Numbered from the stretch's first letter, positions 1-11,929 are shown. The stretch: DNA of 64,000 bases from Rhodococcus sp. 14-2470-1b (GCF_002259415.1 NZ_NPFY01000016.1:248001-312000), one strand, 5' to 3'. Notes: generated by a model from the sequence alone, not told the origin. A program made the numbers and translations.

Positions 1-558
1 TGGTTCGAACCGTCCGGCGAGAACCGTGCGGACAGTGCGCGGCGGCCAACGCAGGAAATTACCGAGCAACGACAGTGCGTCGTCGTCGTGGAGTAGATGC
101 GCGTCGTCCAGAATCAGCGTCACCGGACGATCCACCGATTCGAGTGCCTCCACGAGCCGGGCACCGAAGCTGCCCGACGAGTCCGTCGGTGACGGCACCC
201 TCGCCATCGCATTGCTCAGCGCGTGCGAACCCGCATGCTCGAACGCCGACACGACCGAGGATCGCAGATGCGCGACGTCGTTGTCGGACTCCTCGACGGT
301 CAGCCAGGCCACCGACCCGGTACGCGCCCGTTCGTCGGCGACGATCCAGTCGACCAGCAGTGTCGTCTTTCCGGACCCCGCCGGTGCGGTCACCAGGGTC
401 ACCACCGACGGATCGGCGTCGTCGGCGAGCATCGTGAGCAGGCGGGGACGGCTGATCGTGGTTCGAGGACGAAGGGGAATTCTGCTGCGCAGCTCGGGCG
501 GCGTCACCGCGGGCTGCCGAGACGGCGTCGAGAGTGAAGACAGGGGCAACGTGGTCAT
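1..558 (-). CDS. LuxR/MalT-type (LAL) ATP-binding transcriptional regulator, N-terminal part
   Basis: The frame opens with ATG at 558 on the minus strand and runs without a stop off the left edge, so only the first 186 residues are present. A purine-rich GGGAGAGGG lies about 7 nt before the ATG. A proline- and arginine-rich start is followed by a Walker A motif (APAGSGKTT, about residue 62) and a hydrophobic Walker B with acidic residues (LILDDAHLL, about residue 154). That arrangement is typical of the STAND/AAA domain of large LuxR-family (MalT-like) regulators. The expected C-terminal helix-turn-helix lies outside the window, so the LuxR assignment is inference. Another STAND NTPase regulator such as an SARP/AfsR-like protein is possible. 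Confidence 0.75.
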   Translation of the reverse strand, partial: MTTLPLSSLSTPSRQPAVTPPELRSRIPLRPRTTISRPRLLTMLADDADPSVVTLVTAPAGSGKTTLLVDWIVADERARTGSVAWLTVEESDNDVAHLRSSVVSAFEHAGSHALSNAMARVPSPTDSSGSFGARLVEALESVDRPVTLILDDAHLLHDDDALSLLGNFLRWPPRTVRTVLAGRFEP

Positions 559-1004
559 ACACGACCCTCTCCCGACGAAAAAGGCGCATGTGATGCGATG
601 GACCGGCCAATAGTATTCCGGTTCTTGCGATTTCGGGAAGTAACGCTCGATTCGGACACCGTTCGGTTTGCTTCGGCGGGGTGCGGGCGATGGGCCGTCC
701 GCTGAGGGCCGACAACCGGTACCCGACCGCCGAAACTGCCTGTTTATCCGGACGGACTCCACGTTTCACGATCGTCGCATCGGAGTGACCCGAGCGTGGG
801 CGTCGGGCAGATTTCCTGGATTCGGGGCCGGGCTGGGGCGTGAGCGGCCGGGGGAGACGCTCCCGGTGCCCGTCGGCGGACGGAAGATGCAGGTCAGGGG
901 CGCTGTTGCCGTACCACCAGCGCAAGGAGAGGCTGGACCTCGGTAAGGTAGCTCCGGCAAGTTACACCAATCGAGACGCACCCAAGCAGCGGAGGTACAC
1001 ACGC
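559..1004. other. Intergenic region between the LAL regulator and lysC
   Basis: This 446-bp gap carries the divergent upstream regions of the regulator and the lysC-asd operon. Open frames across it have no ribosome binding site or recognisable protein and I regard them as chance. The only clear element is the lysC ribosome binding site GGAGG at 991-995. I see no riboswitch-like structure that I can name. Confidence 0.5.
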
Positions 1005-3289
<2,285 letters not shown>

Positions 3290-3304
3290 GCGCCTTCGGC
3301 GCAC

Positions 3305-3378
3305 GTGAGTGGAACTGTAGGCTGCGGGGCAGGAGCGGAGCCGGCGGAGCGACCAGAATGCACCGAATTTCCACTCAC
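3305..3378 (+). repeat. 74-bp inverted-repeat element, copy A
   Basis: The element begins GTGAGTGGAA and ends TTCCACTCAC. The interior holds the core GGCAGGAGCGGAGCC followed by GGCGGAGCGACCAGAA. It has the same 74-bp length as the inverted copy at 18171-18244 and agrees with it over most positions. It starts 15 bp after asd, right after a small GCGCC/GGCGC hairpin at 3291-3302, and ends 17 bp before the multicopper oxidase start. It could act as a terminator, but its origin as a REP- or MITE-like element is inference. Confidence 0.85.
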
Positions 3379-3395
3379 AGCAGGGGGGGTGTCGT

Positions 3396-5174
3396 GTGAA
3401 CGAGATGTCACGGCGATCTGCGTTTCGCCTGGCCGCCTTCGGTGTCGTCGCCGCGGCGCTACCGGCGTCGTCGGCCGTGCGCCGCGCGACCGCGGACGAC
3501 ATCTTCGGCGGCCACAGTCCACTGCTGTTCCACTCGCCGCCCCTGCAACCGTTCCGCGACGAGCTCCCTCGTCTGCCCGTCGTCTCCGGCACTGCCGTCG
3601 AGCTGAGGGCGCGGAGCGGATCGCATTCCTTCCACGCGGATCTCGCGCCCGGTCCGACGTTCGGTTACGGCGATCTCGACTACCTCGGGCCGACGATCGA
3701 GAGCGTCCAAGGTCAGCCCTGGACGTTGCGCTACAGCAACGACACGGACGGTAATCCGTTGGCCGCCGACGTCGACACCTCCCTGCACGGCATGAGCGAA
3801 CACGACCGGCACATGACGCCGACCTCGCTGCATCTGCACGGGGCGATCACGCAGCCCGATTCCGACGGGCACTCCGAGATGCTGGTCCGTCCCGGCGAGT
3901 CGCTGACCCACAGTTTTTCCGGCCTGAACGACGCGGCCGGGTTGTGGTACCACGATCACGCGATGTCCATGACGCGCATCAACGTCTACGCGGGGCTCGT
4001 CGGTGTCAATATCGTTCGTGATCAGCATGACTCGGGGGCAGCGGACAATTCGCTCGGACTCCCGTCCGGCGAGTTCGAGATCCCGCTGGTGCTGCAGGAG
4101 AAGATCATGAATCCCGACGGATCCATGAGTATCCGGTCCAACATCACTGTGCCGCAGGGTAAGTGGGAGGGCGGCGGAACCGGCGACGTCGGCGTCGTCA
4201 ACGGAAAGATATGGCCGACGATGGAAGTCGCGCGCGGCCTCTACCGCTTCCGTATCGTCAACGCGGGTTCGTACTCGGTGTGGAATCTGTTCATGTCGGG
4301 CCAACGGAGTGCACAGCGGCTGCAGTTCTGGGTCATCGGGAACGACGGCGGCCTGCTCGACGCGCCGGTTCGCACCGACAGTGTTCGTCTGGCGCCGGCG
4401 GAGAGAATCGACGTGCTGGTCGACTTCGGCGTGTTGGAACCCGGCGAGCTGATCGAGTTGCGCAACGACGAGCCGCCACCGGCGCAGGCCGCGTCGCTGG
4501 GAGCGATACCGATGCCGTTGTTCTGCCAGTTCAGGGTGGCGTCGGGCCGCGGGTTCACCGGCGATGTCATGACCATGTACCGAGGCGGGAAGGGGCAGCC
4601 TCCACTTCTGCCTGCGCTGCCTCAGGTTCAGGTGCAGCGCACCGTCACCGTGAATCAACCGTCGGCGGGCCTGTCCTTGGCGCCGCCCATGATGACGCTC
4701 AACAATCTGCGGTACAGCGACCCGGATATCGAGATGCCCGCGCAGGGAGCCGTCGAGCAGTGGAACATCGTCAACACCACGCTCGAACCGCACCCGATTC
4801 ACCTGCACCTGGTGCACTTTCGGACTCTCGGTCGCGCGCCGATCGATCTCGCCGCCTACCAGCGCGACAACCCGCGACCCGACGTCGGGATCAAATGGGC
4901 TCCCGACGTCGAACGGTACGTCAGCGGGCCGGTTGCTCCGCCTGCGCTTTGGGAAGCCGGTACGAAGGACACCGTCAACACCTACCCGGGAACGGTCACG
5001 CGAATTCTGGTCCGGTTCCCGCGCGCCGACGAGCTCGGGTTCGACCCGGACGCGACGTTTTCCGTCGGTTCGGGCGGGCATCACGGATCTGCTGAATTGC
5101 AGGGCTACATGTGGCATTGCCACATGCTCGACCACGAGGACCACGAGATGATGCTCCGCTACCGCCTGGTGTGA
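3396..5174 (+). CDS. Multicopper oxidase, Tat-exported
   Basis: It is a laccase-type enzyme expected to oxidise phenols, metals or other substrates while reducing O2 to water outside the cytoplasm. The GTG at 3396 follows a G-rich ribosome binding site (3384-3390). The N-terminus carries a twin-arginine signal (SRRSAF, then a hydrophobic stretch to about residue 30). All four copper-ligand motifs are visible: HLHG (about 146), WYHDHAM (184), HPIHLHLVHF (466) and WHCHMLDHEDHEMM (573-586). Cys in the last motif marks type 1 copper. At 592 aa it resembles the CotA, bilirubin oxidase and phenoxazinone synthase-like group. The substrate cannot be read from the sequence. Confidence 0.92.
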   Translation: MNEMSRRSAFRLAAFGVVAAALPASSAVRRATADDIFGGHSPLLFHSPPLQPFRDELPRLPVVSGTAVELRARSGSHSFHADLAPGPTFGYGDLDYLGPTIESVQGQPWTLRYSNDTDGNPLAADVDTSLHGMSEHDRHMTPTSLHLHGAITQPDSDGHSEMLVRPGESLTHSFSGLNDAAGLWYHDHAMSMTRINVYAGLVGVNIVRDQHDSGAADNSLGLPSGEFEIPLVLQEKIMNPDGSMSIRSNITVPQGKWEGGGTGDVGVVNGKIWPTMEVARGLYRFRIVNAGSYSVWNLFMSGQRSAQRLQFWVIGNDGGLLDAPVRTDSVRLAPAERIDVLVDFGVLEPGELIELRNDEPPPAQAASLGAIPMPLFCQFRVASGRGFTGDVMTMYRGGKGQPPLLPALPQVQVQRTVTVNQPSAGLSLAPPMMTLNNLRYSDPDIEMPAQGAVEQWNIVNTTLEPHPIHLHLVHFRTLGRAPIDLAAYQRDNPRPDVGIKWAPDVERYVSGPVAPPALWEAGTKDTVNTYPGTVTRILVRFPRADELGFDPDATFSVGSGGHHGSAELQGYMWHCHMLDHEDHEMMLRYRLV

Positions 5175-5218
5175 GGCCTGCGGTGTGATGGTCGTTGGCC
5201 GATCTCACTGCCAAACTA

Positions 5219-5264
5219 AAAAGCAGTCTGGACTGTTTGTTGATTTTCCGTTACGGTCAGCAGT
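5219..5264 (+). promoter_or_regulatory. Promoter of the TetR operon with an overlapping palindromic operator
   Basis: A palindrome covers 5219-5240: left arm AAAAGCAGTC, two central bases TG, right arm GACTGTTTGT, with two mismatches. It contains a plausible -35, TGGACT at 5229-5234. The -10 TACGGT is at 5252-5257 after 17 bp, and the GTG start follows 7 nt later, suggesting a leaderless transcript. An operator over the -35 suits autorepression by the TetR protein it precedes. Binding is inferred. Confidence 0.6.
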
Positions 5265-5846
5265 GTGACCCAGAGCACCGAACTGACCGAACGCCGCACG
5301 CAAGCGGAACGCACGGCGGGCACGCAGGCCAAACTTCTCGACGCGGCGATCGAGTGCCTCGTCGAGCTCGGCTTCGCGCGGACCAGCACGCAGGAGATCG
5401 CTCGACGTGCCGGCGTGTCCCGTGGAGCGCAGCTGCATCATTTTCCGACGAAGGAGGCGCTGGTTACCGCCGCCGTCGGCCATCTCGTGGACAAGCGACT
5501 CGCAGAAATCCTGGCCGCGAAGCCCGATCCCGAGCGCGGTGTCGAGGTGTTGAGCGAGGCCTTTTCCGGCCCGCTCTTCTACGCAGCGCTCGAATTGTGG
5601 GTCGCCGCCAGGACAGACGCAGCCCTGCACGAGGCGATGCTACCGCTCGAACGCAAGGTGTCCGAGGCGCTGATGGGAGGTGCGTCCATCGTCATGGGTA
5701 GCCGAATGTCCACCGAGAGCATAGAACTCAGCATAGAACTGGCACGTGGACTGGCCGTGTCGGCCTTGTTCCGTAGCCCCGACGCCGACGCCGCACTCCG
5801 GTCGCGGTTGTTGCCCGCATGGGAGCAGAAGGTGATGGAATGGTGA
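5265..5846 (+). CDS. TetR family transcriptional regulator
   Basis: The 193-aa protein has the N-terminal TetR helix-turn-helix (AAIECLVELGFARTSTQEIA, then RAGVSRGAQLHHF; about residues 24-56). A helical ligand-binding domain follows that I cannot match to a subgroup. It is the first gene of a run with the monooxygenase, GMC oxidase and ADC-like genes; its stop overlaps the monooxygenase start. The start GTG sits 7 nt after a -10 hexamer and has no Shine-Dalgarno, so leaderless translation is likely. It probably represses the operon in response to a pathway substrate. Confidence 0.9.
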   Translation: MTQSTELTERRTQAERTAGTQAKLLDAAIECLVELGFARTSTQEIARRAGVSRGAQLHHFPTKEALVTAAVGHLVDKRLAEILAAKPDPERGVEVLSEAFSGPLFYAALELWVAARTDAALHEAMLPLERKVSEALMGGASIVMGSRMSTESIELSIELARGLAVSALFRSPDADAALRSRLLPAWEQKVMEW

Positions 5847-7315
5847 TCCCCAGTTCGGTCGATGTACTGGTCGTCGGTGCAGGATTTGCCGGAATAGCCG
5901 CAGCCACCAAGGTTCTCGACGCAGACCCGTCGGCGGACGTGCTCGTCATCGAGCGTGCAGCCGACGTCGGTGGGACGTGGCGAGACAACACCTACCCCGG
6001 GTGTGCGTGTGACGTGCCGACGTCGCTCTACTCGTTCTCGTTCGCACAGAGCCCCGAGTGGACGCACACGTTCGCCCGGCAGCCGGAGATCTACGCATAC
6101 CTCAGGGGAGTCGTGGAGCGGACGGGTCTGCGCGAGCGCATCGTCACCGAAACCGAGTTGCTCGGCGCCACATGGGATTCCGCGTCCTCCCGGTGGAACG
6201 TGCAGACGTCGTCCGGCCCGGTGTCGACGCGTGTGCTCGTCGCGGCGACGGGTGCTCTGTCGACTCCGAAACTTCCCGAGGTGCCCGGTATCGAGACGTT
6301 CACCGGCGAGATGTTCCACTCCGCGACGTGGAACCACGATCACGACCTGACGGGTAAACGCGTCGCCGTCATCGGCACGGGCGCATCCGCCGTGCAGTTC
6401 GTGCCCGAGATCGCCGACCGCACCGAGCGACTCACAGTGTTCCAACGAACTCCCGCGTGGGTCATTCCTCGGTTGGACCGCACCCTCGGCCGCGTCGAGA
6501 AGGCCATGTACCGACGTTTCCCTTTGTCGCAGAAAGCGGTTCGGGCTGCCATCTACAGCTACCGGGAGGCATACGTCCTCGGTCTGGCGCGCTTTCCGAA
6601 GGTACTGCCGCTGGTGTCGATCGTAGCGAGGGCGCACCTGCGTCGACAGGTGAAGAACCCGGCGAAGCGGGCGGCTCTCACGCCGAACTTCGTCATCGGA
6701 TGCAAGCGGATCCTGCTGTCCAACGACTGGTTGAAGACCCTCGACCGAAGCGACGTCGACCTGGTGGCAAGCCGGCTCGCCTCGATCGGGGAGGACTCGG
6801 TCAGCGCGGCCGACGGCACGTCCTACTTGGTGGACACGATCATCTTCGCCACCGGATTCACCCCGACGGAACCACCGGTCTCGCACCTGCTCGTCGGCGA
6901 CAGCGGGGAGACGCTCGCTCAGAAGTGGGGTGGCAGCCCCAACGCATTCCGAGGCACCACCGTCAGCGGATTCCCGAACCTGTTCCTGATGTACGGGCCG
7001 AACACCAACCTCGGCCACAGCTCCATCGTCTACATGCTGGAATCCCAGGCCGAGTACGTGGTGTCCGCGTTGGCGCAGATGCGTGAGCGGGGGATCGGCT
7101 CCGTCGACGTCACGGAAACCGCCCAGAAGGAATACAACACGTGGATCCACGACTCGCTGGCCGGAACGGTGTGGAACTCCGGCGGTTGCTCGAGTTGGTA
7201 CCTGGACTCCGAAGGGAAGAATCCGGTGATGTGGCCGACCTACACGTTCACGTTCCGTAACTCGACCCGGACGTTCGACCTGGACAAATACGAAACGAAA
7301 GGTTCTGCGAGATGA
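5840..7315 (+). CDS. Flavin-containing Baeyer-Villiger-type monooxygenase
   Basis: It is predicted to insert an oxygen atom next to a ketone using FAD and NADPH. The 491-aa protein has an N-terminal FAD Rossmann motif (VLVVGAGFAG, about residue 9). The Baeyer-Villiger fingerprint FxGxxxHxxxW is seen as FTGEMFHSATW at residues 154-164. A second dinucleotide motif, VAVIGTGASA, is near 175. I chose ATG 5840, which overlaps the TetR stop and has AAGGTG just upstream; an ATG at 5819 in the same frame is the alternative. The 3' end overlaps the next gene by 4 bp (ATGA). The substrate is unknown; the neighbours suggest a ketone from a sterol, terpenoid or alicyclic alcohol. Confidence 0.88.
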   Translation: MVIPSSVDVLVVGAGFAGIAAATKVLDADPSADVLVIERAADVGGTWRDNTYPGCACDVPTSLYSFSFAQSPEWTHTFARQPEIYAYLRGVVERTGLRERIVTETELLGATWDSASSRWNVQTSSGPVSTRVLVAATGALSTPKLPEVPGIETFTGEMFHSATWNHDHDLTGKRVAVIGTGASAVQFVPEIADRTERLTVFQRTPAWVIPRLDRTLGRVEKAMYRRFPLSQKAVRAAIYSYREAYVLGLARFPKVLPLVSIVARAHLRRQVKNPAKRAALTPNFVIGCKRILLSNDWLKTLDRSDVDLVASRLASIGEDSVSAADGTSYLVDTIIFATGFTPTEPPVSHLLVGDSGETLAQKWGGSPNAFRGTTVSGFPNLFLMYGPNTNLGHSSIVYMLESQAEYVVSALAQMRERGIGSVDVTETAQKEYNTWIHDSLAGTVWNSGGCSSWYLDSEGKNPVMWPTYTFTFRNSTRTFDLDKYETKGSAR

Positions 7316-9000
7316 CCCATTTCGACGTTCTTGTCATCGGATCAGGGTTCGGCGGGAGCGTCAGCGCGCTGCGCGCCGTCGAGAAGGGATACAGCGTCGG
7401 CGTGCTGGAATCCGGACGGCGCTTCGCTGACGATCAGCTGCCGAAGACCAGTTGGCGACTGAGAAAATACCTGTGGGCACCCGCCCTCGGGTGCTACGGA
7501 GTACAGCGCATTCATCTGCTCCCCGACGTACTCGTCATGGCGGGCGCAGGCGTCGGCGGTGGATCGCTGAACTACGCGAACACGCTCTACCAGCCACCCA
7601 AGCGATTCTTCGAGGATCCGCAGTGGGCAGGTATCACTGACTGGCACCGTGAATTGGGCCCCTACTACGACCAGGCGAAACGCATGCTGGGCGTCGAGAC
7701 CAACCCCACGATCACCCCGTCGGACAAGGTCATGAAGGAAGTGGCCGAGGACATGGGGGTGGGGGAGACGTTCACCAGCACACCCGTCGGTGTGTTCTTC
7801 GGTCAGCCGGGAAGGACCGATCCGGACCCGTTCTTCGGCGGCGTCGGGCCGGCACGGACCGGCTGCACCGAATGCGGATCCTGCATGACGGGATGCCGCG
7901 TCGGGGCGAAGAACACACTCGTCAAGAACTACCTGCATCTCGCGGAACACGCCGGTGCACAGATCTTCCCACTGACGACGGTCACCTCCGTCCGACCACG
8001 CGCAGGGGGAGGCTACGAGGTGGTGACTCGTCGCACGGGCGCAAAACTGCGCCGGGCCGACACCGTCATGACGGCCGACCAGGTGGTCTTCGCGGCTGGT
8101 ACCTACGGCACCCAGAAGCTGCTGCTGGCGATGAAGGAGACCGGGCAGTTGCCCAAGCTGTCCGACCGGATCGGCGGCCTCGTCCGCACGAACTCCGAGG
8201 CCGTCCTCGCCGCGACTGCGCGGGGCCGCGAGATCGACTACACACAGGGCGTCGCGATCACGTCGTCGTTCCATCCCGACGATCACACGCACATCGAACC
8301 CGTTCGATACGGCAAGGGCAGCAACGCCATCGGCCTCCTGCAGACAGTGCTGAGCGACGGAGGGGGCCGCACGCCTCGGGTGCTGAAGACTCTCGGCGTC
8401 GCGCTGCGACACCCCGGTGCTGCACTGCGCAGCCTGTCCGTCCGTCGCTGGTCCGAGCGCACCGTCATCGCGCTCGTCATGCAGACCGACGACAATTCGC
8501 TGGAACTCGGCTCGAAGAAGGGATTGTTCGGCAGGCGTCTGACCAGCCGTCCGGGCCAGGGCGACCCACCACCGCAGTGGATCCCGCAGGGGCACGAGGC
8601 GATACGGATGCTCGCGGACAAGATCGGCGGTGATCCGGGTGGCTCCATCGCCGAGATCGTCAACATCCCGATGACTGCCCACTTCCTCGGAGGGTGTGCG
8701 ATCGGCGAGAACGCCGAGCGCGGCGTCGTCGACGCCTACCACCGGGTGTACGGATACGACGGACTCCACGTCGTCGACGGTTCGGCGGTGAGCGCCAACC
8801 TGGGTGTCAATCCGTCTCTGACGATCACCGCCCAGGCCGAGCGAGCCCTGGCGCTCTGGCCCAACAAAGGCGAGGCCGACCAGCGACCGTCGCAAGAAGA
8901 GCCCTACCGAGAGATCAAGCCCACGCAGCCTCGCTCGCCGGTCGTGCCCGCCTCTGCCCCAGGTGCCCTGCGCCTTCCCCTGACCGTGAAAGGAGCGTGA
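7312..9000 (+). CDS. GMC-family FAD oxidoreductase, cholesterol-oxidase (ChoD)-like
   Basis: GMC enzymes oxidise alcohols to ketones or aldehydes. The 562-aa protein opens with the FAD motif VLVIGSGFGGS. It has a cysteine-rich segment, GCTECGSCMTGC (residues 184-195), followed by RVGAKNTLVKNYL, as I recall from the ChoD group. It ends with the GMC C-terminal region (HVVDGSAVSANLGVNPS). Mycobacterial ChoD homologues are similar in length, about 580 aa. It is translationally coupled to the upstream monooxygenase. An alcohol-to-ketone oxidase beside a Baeyer-Villiger enzyme makes a logical pair. A true sterol substrate is not shown. Confidence 0.85.
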   Translation: MTHFDVLVIGSGFGGSVSALRAVEKGYSVGVLESGRRFADDQLPKTSWRLRKYLWAPALGCYGVQRIHLLPDVLVMAGAGVGGGSLNYANTLYQPPKRFFEDPQWAGITDWHRELGPYYDQAKRMLGVETNPTITPSDKVMKEVAEDMGVGETFTSTPVGVFFGQPGRTDPDPFFGGVGPARTGCTECGSCMTGCRVGAKNTLVKNYLHLAEHAGAQIFPLTTVTSVRPRAGGGYEVVTRRTGAKLRRADTVMTADQVVFAAGTYGTQKLLLAMKETGQLPKLSDRIGGLVRTNSEAVLAATARGREIDYTQGVAITSSFHPDDHTHIEPVRYGKGSNAIGLLQTVLSDGGGRTPRVLKTLGVALRHPGAALRSLSVRRWSERTVIALVMQTDDNSLELGSKKGLFGRRLTSRPGQGDPPPQWIPQGHEAIRMLADKIGGDPGGSIAEIVNIPMTAHFLGGCAIGENAERGVVDAYHRVYGYDGLHVVDGSAVSANLGVNPSLTITAQAERALALWPNKGEADQRPSQEEPYREIKPTQPRSPVVPASAPGALRLPLTVKGA

Positions 9001-9005
9001 CGGGT

Positions 9006-9662
9006 ATGTGGAGTGTCAGTGAATCCGAGTCACCCAGAACCGAGTGGCCGACGAGCCCACCGCCGCCCTGGCCTGCGTCGGTACGCGCCACGATCTGGTG
9101 GCATCGGGCGACCGGAGAGGGACGCGCCCTGCTTCCGCAGAAAGACCTCCCGGTGACCGTTGCCATGGTCGTCGACTATCTGGATTCGCCGGTCGGCCCG
9201 TACCGAGAGATCCTCGCCAGCCCGGTCCTGCGGAGGCCGGGGAAGCTCATCGGCGCGATGCCTCGCATGGCCGTGCCGTTCATCGCCGTCGACTCCGAGA
9301 CGTCGGTGCACGGGGGACGCACCCATTGGAACCTGCCCAAAGTGCTCGCACACTTCGGCGGCGACGTGCTGGGGACATCGACGGCAAGCGGCGACGGATG
9401 GGCCGTGAATGTCGCGTCACGAAGCGTCGGACCGCGGTTTCCCATGCGGGGTGGGATCGGCTTCGCGCAGCCCGTGGACGAGGAGGTCTCCCTTGCGGGC
9501 GCCTCCCTGAAGGGCAAGGCGAGACTGTGCCGTGTGCAGGTGGATGCGGAAGGGCCGTCGCTGGGTGAGTGGCTGCGTTCCGGCTCCCACTTCGGCCTCC
9601 AGATCGTGTCCGGGACCATGTCGACGGGTGCATCGCGGCTGGTGGGTGACGTCGAAGTCTGA
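9006..9662 (+). CDS. Acetoacetate decarboxylase-like protein
   Basis: The 218-aa protein resembles the acetoacetate decarboxylase fold. A GGRTHWNLPKVLAHF segment (about residue 104) corresponds to the family's GRE...PK region, and its lysine would form the Schiff base. ATG 9006 was chosen because AGGAG at 8991 is 10 nt upstream; GTG 8997 is too close to that site. The gene closes the TetR-monooxygenase-GMC run. It could decarboxylate a beta-keto acid from the pathway. ADC-like proteins also include hydrolases and cyclases, so the reaction is open. Confidence 0.7.
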   Translation: MWSVSESESPRTEWPTSPPPPWPASVRATIWWHRATGEGRALLPQKDLPVTVAMVVDYLDSPVGPYREILASPVLRRPGKLIGAMPRMAVPFIAVDSETSVHGGRTHWNLPKVLAHFGGDVLGTSTASGDGWAVNVASRSVGPRFPMRGGIGFAQPVDEEVSLAGASLKGKARLCRVQVDAEGPSLGEWLRSGSHFGLQIVSGTMSTGASRLVGDVEV

Positions 9663-9852
9663 GGACCGGTTTCATCTGGTCGTTCCTGCTGGCTCAACTC
9701 CCGTCTTTTGACTGATTCAAAAAAATGGCCGTATCAGGTTCGAAAACGCGCAGATTGGTTATACGAGCGTGATAGACGTTCCGAGTACAGCCATGGCAGT
9801 CGGAGCCAGCCCCTCCGACTGTCCTCAGTGAATCTTTCAGGAGGCAGCCCGA

Positions 9853-11370
9853 ATGACAGAACCGGCCACCACCAGTAACTCCGGAATCCCCGTGCCCAGT
9901 GACGACCAGTCGTTGACGGCGGGGACGCAAGGCCCGATCCTTCTTCAGGACCACTACCTCATCGAGAAGATGGCTCAGTTCAATCGTGAGCGTGTCCCGG
10001 AGCGCGTGGTGCACGCCAAGGGCGCGGGTGCGTTCGGCGTCCTCGAGATCACCGAGGACATCTCGAAGTACACCAAGGCTGCTGCCCTTCAGAAGGGTGT
10101 CAAGACCGAAGCGCTCGCGCGGTTCTCCACCGTCGCCGGTGAACAGGGAAGCCCGGACACCTGGCGGGACCCTCGCGGCTTCGCGCTGAAGTTCTACACC
10201 ACCGAAGGCAACTGGGACCTCGTCGGAAACAACACCCCGGTGTTCTTCGTCAAGGACCCCATCAAGTTCCAGGACTTCATCCGTAGCCAGAAGCGCATGC
10301 CGGACTCCGGTCTGCGCGACCACAACATGCAGTGGGACTTCTGGACGCTGTCACCCGAGTCCGCGCACCAGGTCACCTGGCTCATGGGTGACCGCGGCAT
10401 CCCGAAGAGCTACCGGCACATGGACGGCTTCGGCTCGCACACCTACCAGTTCATCAACGACGCCGGTGAGCGCTCCTGGGTCAAGTTCCACTTCAAGACC
10501 AACCAGGGCATCGACTTCCTGACGCAGGAGAAGGCCGACGAGCTCGCGGGCACGTCGCCCGATCATCACCGCCAGGATCTGTTCGGTGCGATCTCCGAGG
10601 GCGACTTCCCGAGCTGGGACTTCTACATCCAGGTCATGCCGTACGACGAGGCCGAGGGGTACAAGTACAACCCGTTCGACCTCACGAAGGTGTGGTCGCA
10701 GAAGGACTACCCGAAGATCAAGGTCGGCAAGCTGACGTTGAACCGCAACCCGGAGAACTTCTTCGCGCAGATCGAGCAGAGCTCGTTCGAACCGTCGAAC
10801 CTGGTACCCGGCATCGCCGCCAGCCCGGACAAGATGCTGCTCGGACGCATCTTCTCCTACGCCGACGCGCACCGCTACCGCATCGGAACCAACTACGCGC
10901 AGCTCCCGGTCAACGCACCGAAGGCTCAGGTCAACTCCTATTCCAAGGAAGGGTCGATGCGGTACTCGTTCAACTCCGCCGACACTCCCGTGTACGCACC
11001 CAACTCGTACGGCGGCCCGCACGCGGACACTGCGAAGTACGGCGACGACGGGTCGTGGGACTTCGAGCCCCGTTTCGTCCGAACCGGATACATCGAGCAT
11101 CCCGAGGACACCGACTTCGCCCAGGCCGGCATTCTCGTCCGCGAGGTCATGGACGACGATCAGCGTGAGCGATTGGCAGGCAACATCGTCGGCCACGCAC
11201 TCAACGGTGTCACCGAGCCCGTCCTGCAACGCGTCTTCGAGTACTGGACCAACGTCGACCCCGACCTCGGGAAGAAGGTCGAGGAAGGTGTGCGCGCAGG
11301 CCAGAGCGACACGGCGCCGACGACCAGCCAGTCGCCGACCACTCCCGGCGACGAGGCAGAGAAGGTCTGA
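9853..11370 (+). CDS. katA: Monofunctional haem catalase
   Basis: It dismutates hydrogen peroxide. The start follows a strong AGGAGG ribosome binding site. The 505-aa protein has the distal catalytic His54 (RVVHAKGAG) and Asn127 (VGNNTPVFF). Their spacing of 73 residues is as in other haem catalases. The proximal haem ligand Tyr336 lies in [12 protein letters not shown]. Length and sequence fit small-subunit (clade 3) catalases. The gene stands alone, with dps 75 bp downstream in the same direction, so both belong to a peroxide defence group. No Fur or OxyR operator was firmly recognised in the 190 bp upstream. Confidence 0.96.
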   Translation: MTEPATTSNSGIPVPSDDQSLTAGTQGPILLQDHYLIEKMAQFNRERVPERVVHAKGAGAFGVLEITEDISKYTKAAALQKGVKTEALARFSTVAGEQGSPDTWRDPRGFALKFYTTEGNWDLVGNNTPVFFVKDPIKFQDFIRSQKRMPDSGLRDHNMQWDFWTLSPESAHQVTWLMGDRGIPKSYRHMDGFGSHTYQFINDAGERSWVKFHFKTNQGIDFLTQEKADELAGTSPDHHRQDLFGAISEGDFPSWDFYIQVMPYDEAEGYKYNPFDLTKVWSQKDYPKIKVGKLTLNRNPENFFAQIEQSSFEPSNLVPGIAASPDKMLLGRIFSYADAHRYRIGTNYAQLPVNAPKAQVNSYSKEGSMRYSFNSADTPVYAPNSYGGPHADTAKYGDDGSWDFEPRFVRTGYIEHPEDTDFAQAGILVREVMDDDQRERLAGNIVGHALNGVTEPVLQRVFEYWTNVDPDLGKKVEEGVRAGQSDTAPTTSQSPTTPGDEAEKV

Positions 11371-11445
11371 CGCGTCACAACCGGGAACATCGCCCGCGGT
11401 CGGACCGTTGAGCTGAGCGAACGAAAGAACGTAGGAGGCGCACTC

Positions 11446-11919
11446 ATGACCAACCCCATCAGCAGCACTCTCGATGCAGGTCAGCAGAAGATTGCCGGAG
11501 ATGCCCTGCAAGGCACCGTCGTCGATCTGATCGACCTGTCCCTCATCGCGAAGCAGGCGCACTGGAACGTCATCGGCAAGAACTTTCGTTCGGTGCACCT
11601 CGCGTTGGACGAGCTCGTCACTGCAGCACGGGATTTCACCGACGAGGCAGCCGAACGTGCAACGGCGATCGGTGTCAGCCCGGACGGACGCTCGGCCACG
11701 GTGTCGGCCACAGCGGGCACCAAGGGGTTCGGTGAAGGCTGGACCAAGGACGAGCAGGTGATCGCCGCCGTGGTGGACAACCTTGCCGCAGTGGTGGATC
11801 GGCTACGCGGGCGCATCGCGGACACCGAGGCCGCTGATCCCGTGACGCAGGATCTGCTCATCGCCATCACCGCCCGACTGGAGCAATTGCACTGGATGTG
11901 GCAAGCGCAGGTCGACTGA
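11446..11919 (+). CDS. dps: Dps-family ferritin-like DNA-binding stress protein
   Basis: The 157-aa protein is a Dps: a four-helix ferritin-like subunit forming dodecamers that store iron and protect DNA. The ferroxidase-site helix KQAHWNVIGKNFRSVHLALDEL (residues 34-55) shows the conserved His and acidic residues. AGGAGG precedes the ATG by about 8 nt. Location after katA fits co-ordinated peroxide and iron defence. A strong hairpin begins 11 bp after the stop and ends the unit. Confidence 0.93.
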   Translation: MTNPISSTLDAGQQKIAGDALQGTVVDLIDLSLIAKQAHWNVIGKNFRSVHLALDELVTAARDFTDEAAERATAIGVSPDGRSATVSATAGTKGFGEGWTKDEQVIAAVVDNLAAVVDRLRGRIADTEAADPVTQDLLIAITARLEQLHWMWQAQVD

Positions 11920-11929
11920 CCTCAGCACT

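Noticed and set aside
840..1004. ATG-initiated 5' extension of lysC
   Set aside because: GTG 1005 has an ideal GGAGG and yields the exact family length and N-terminus.
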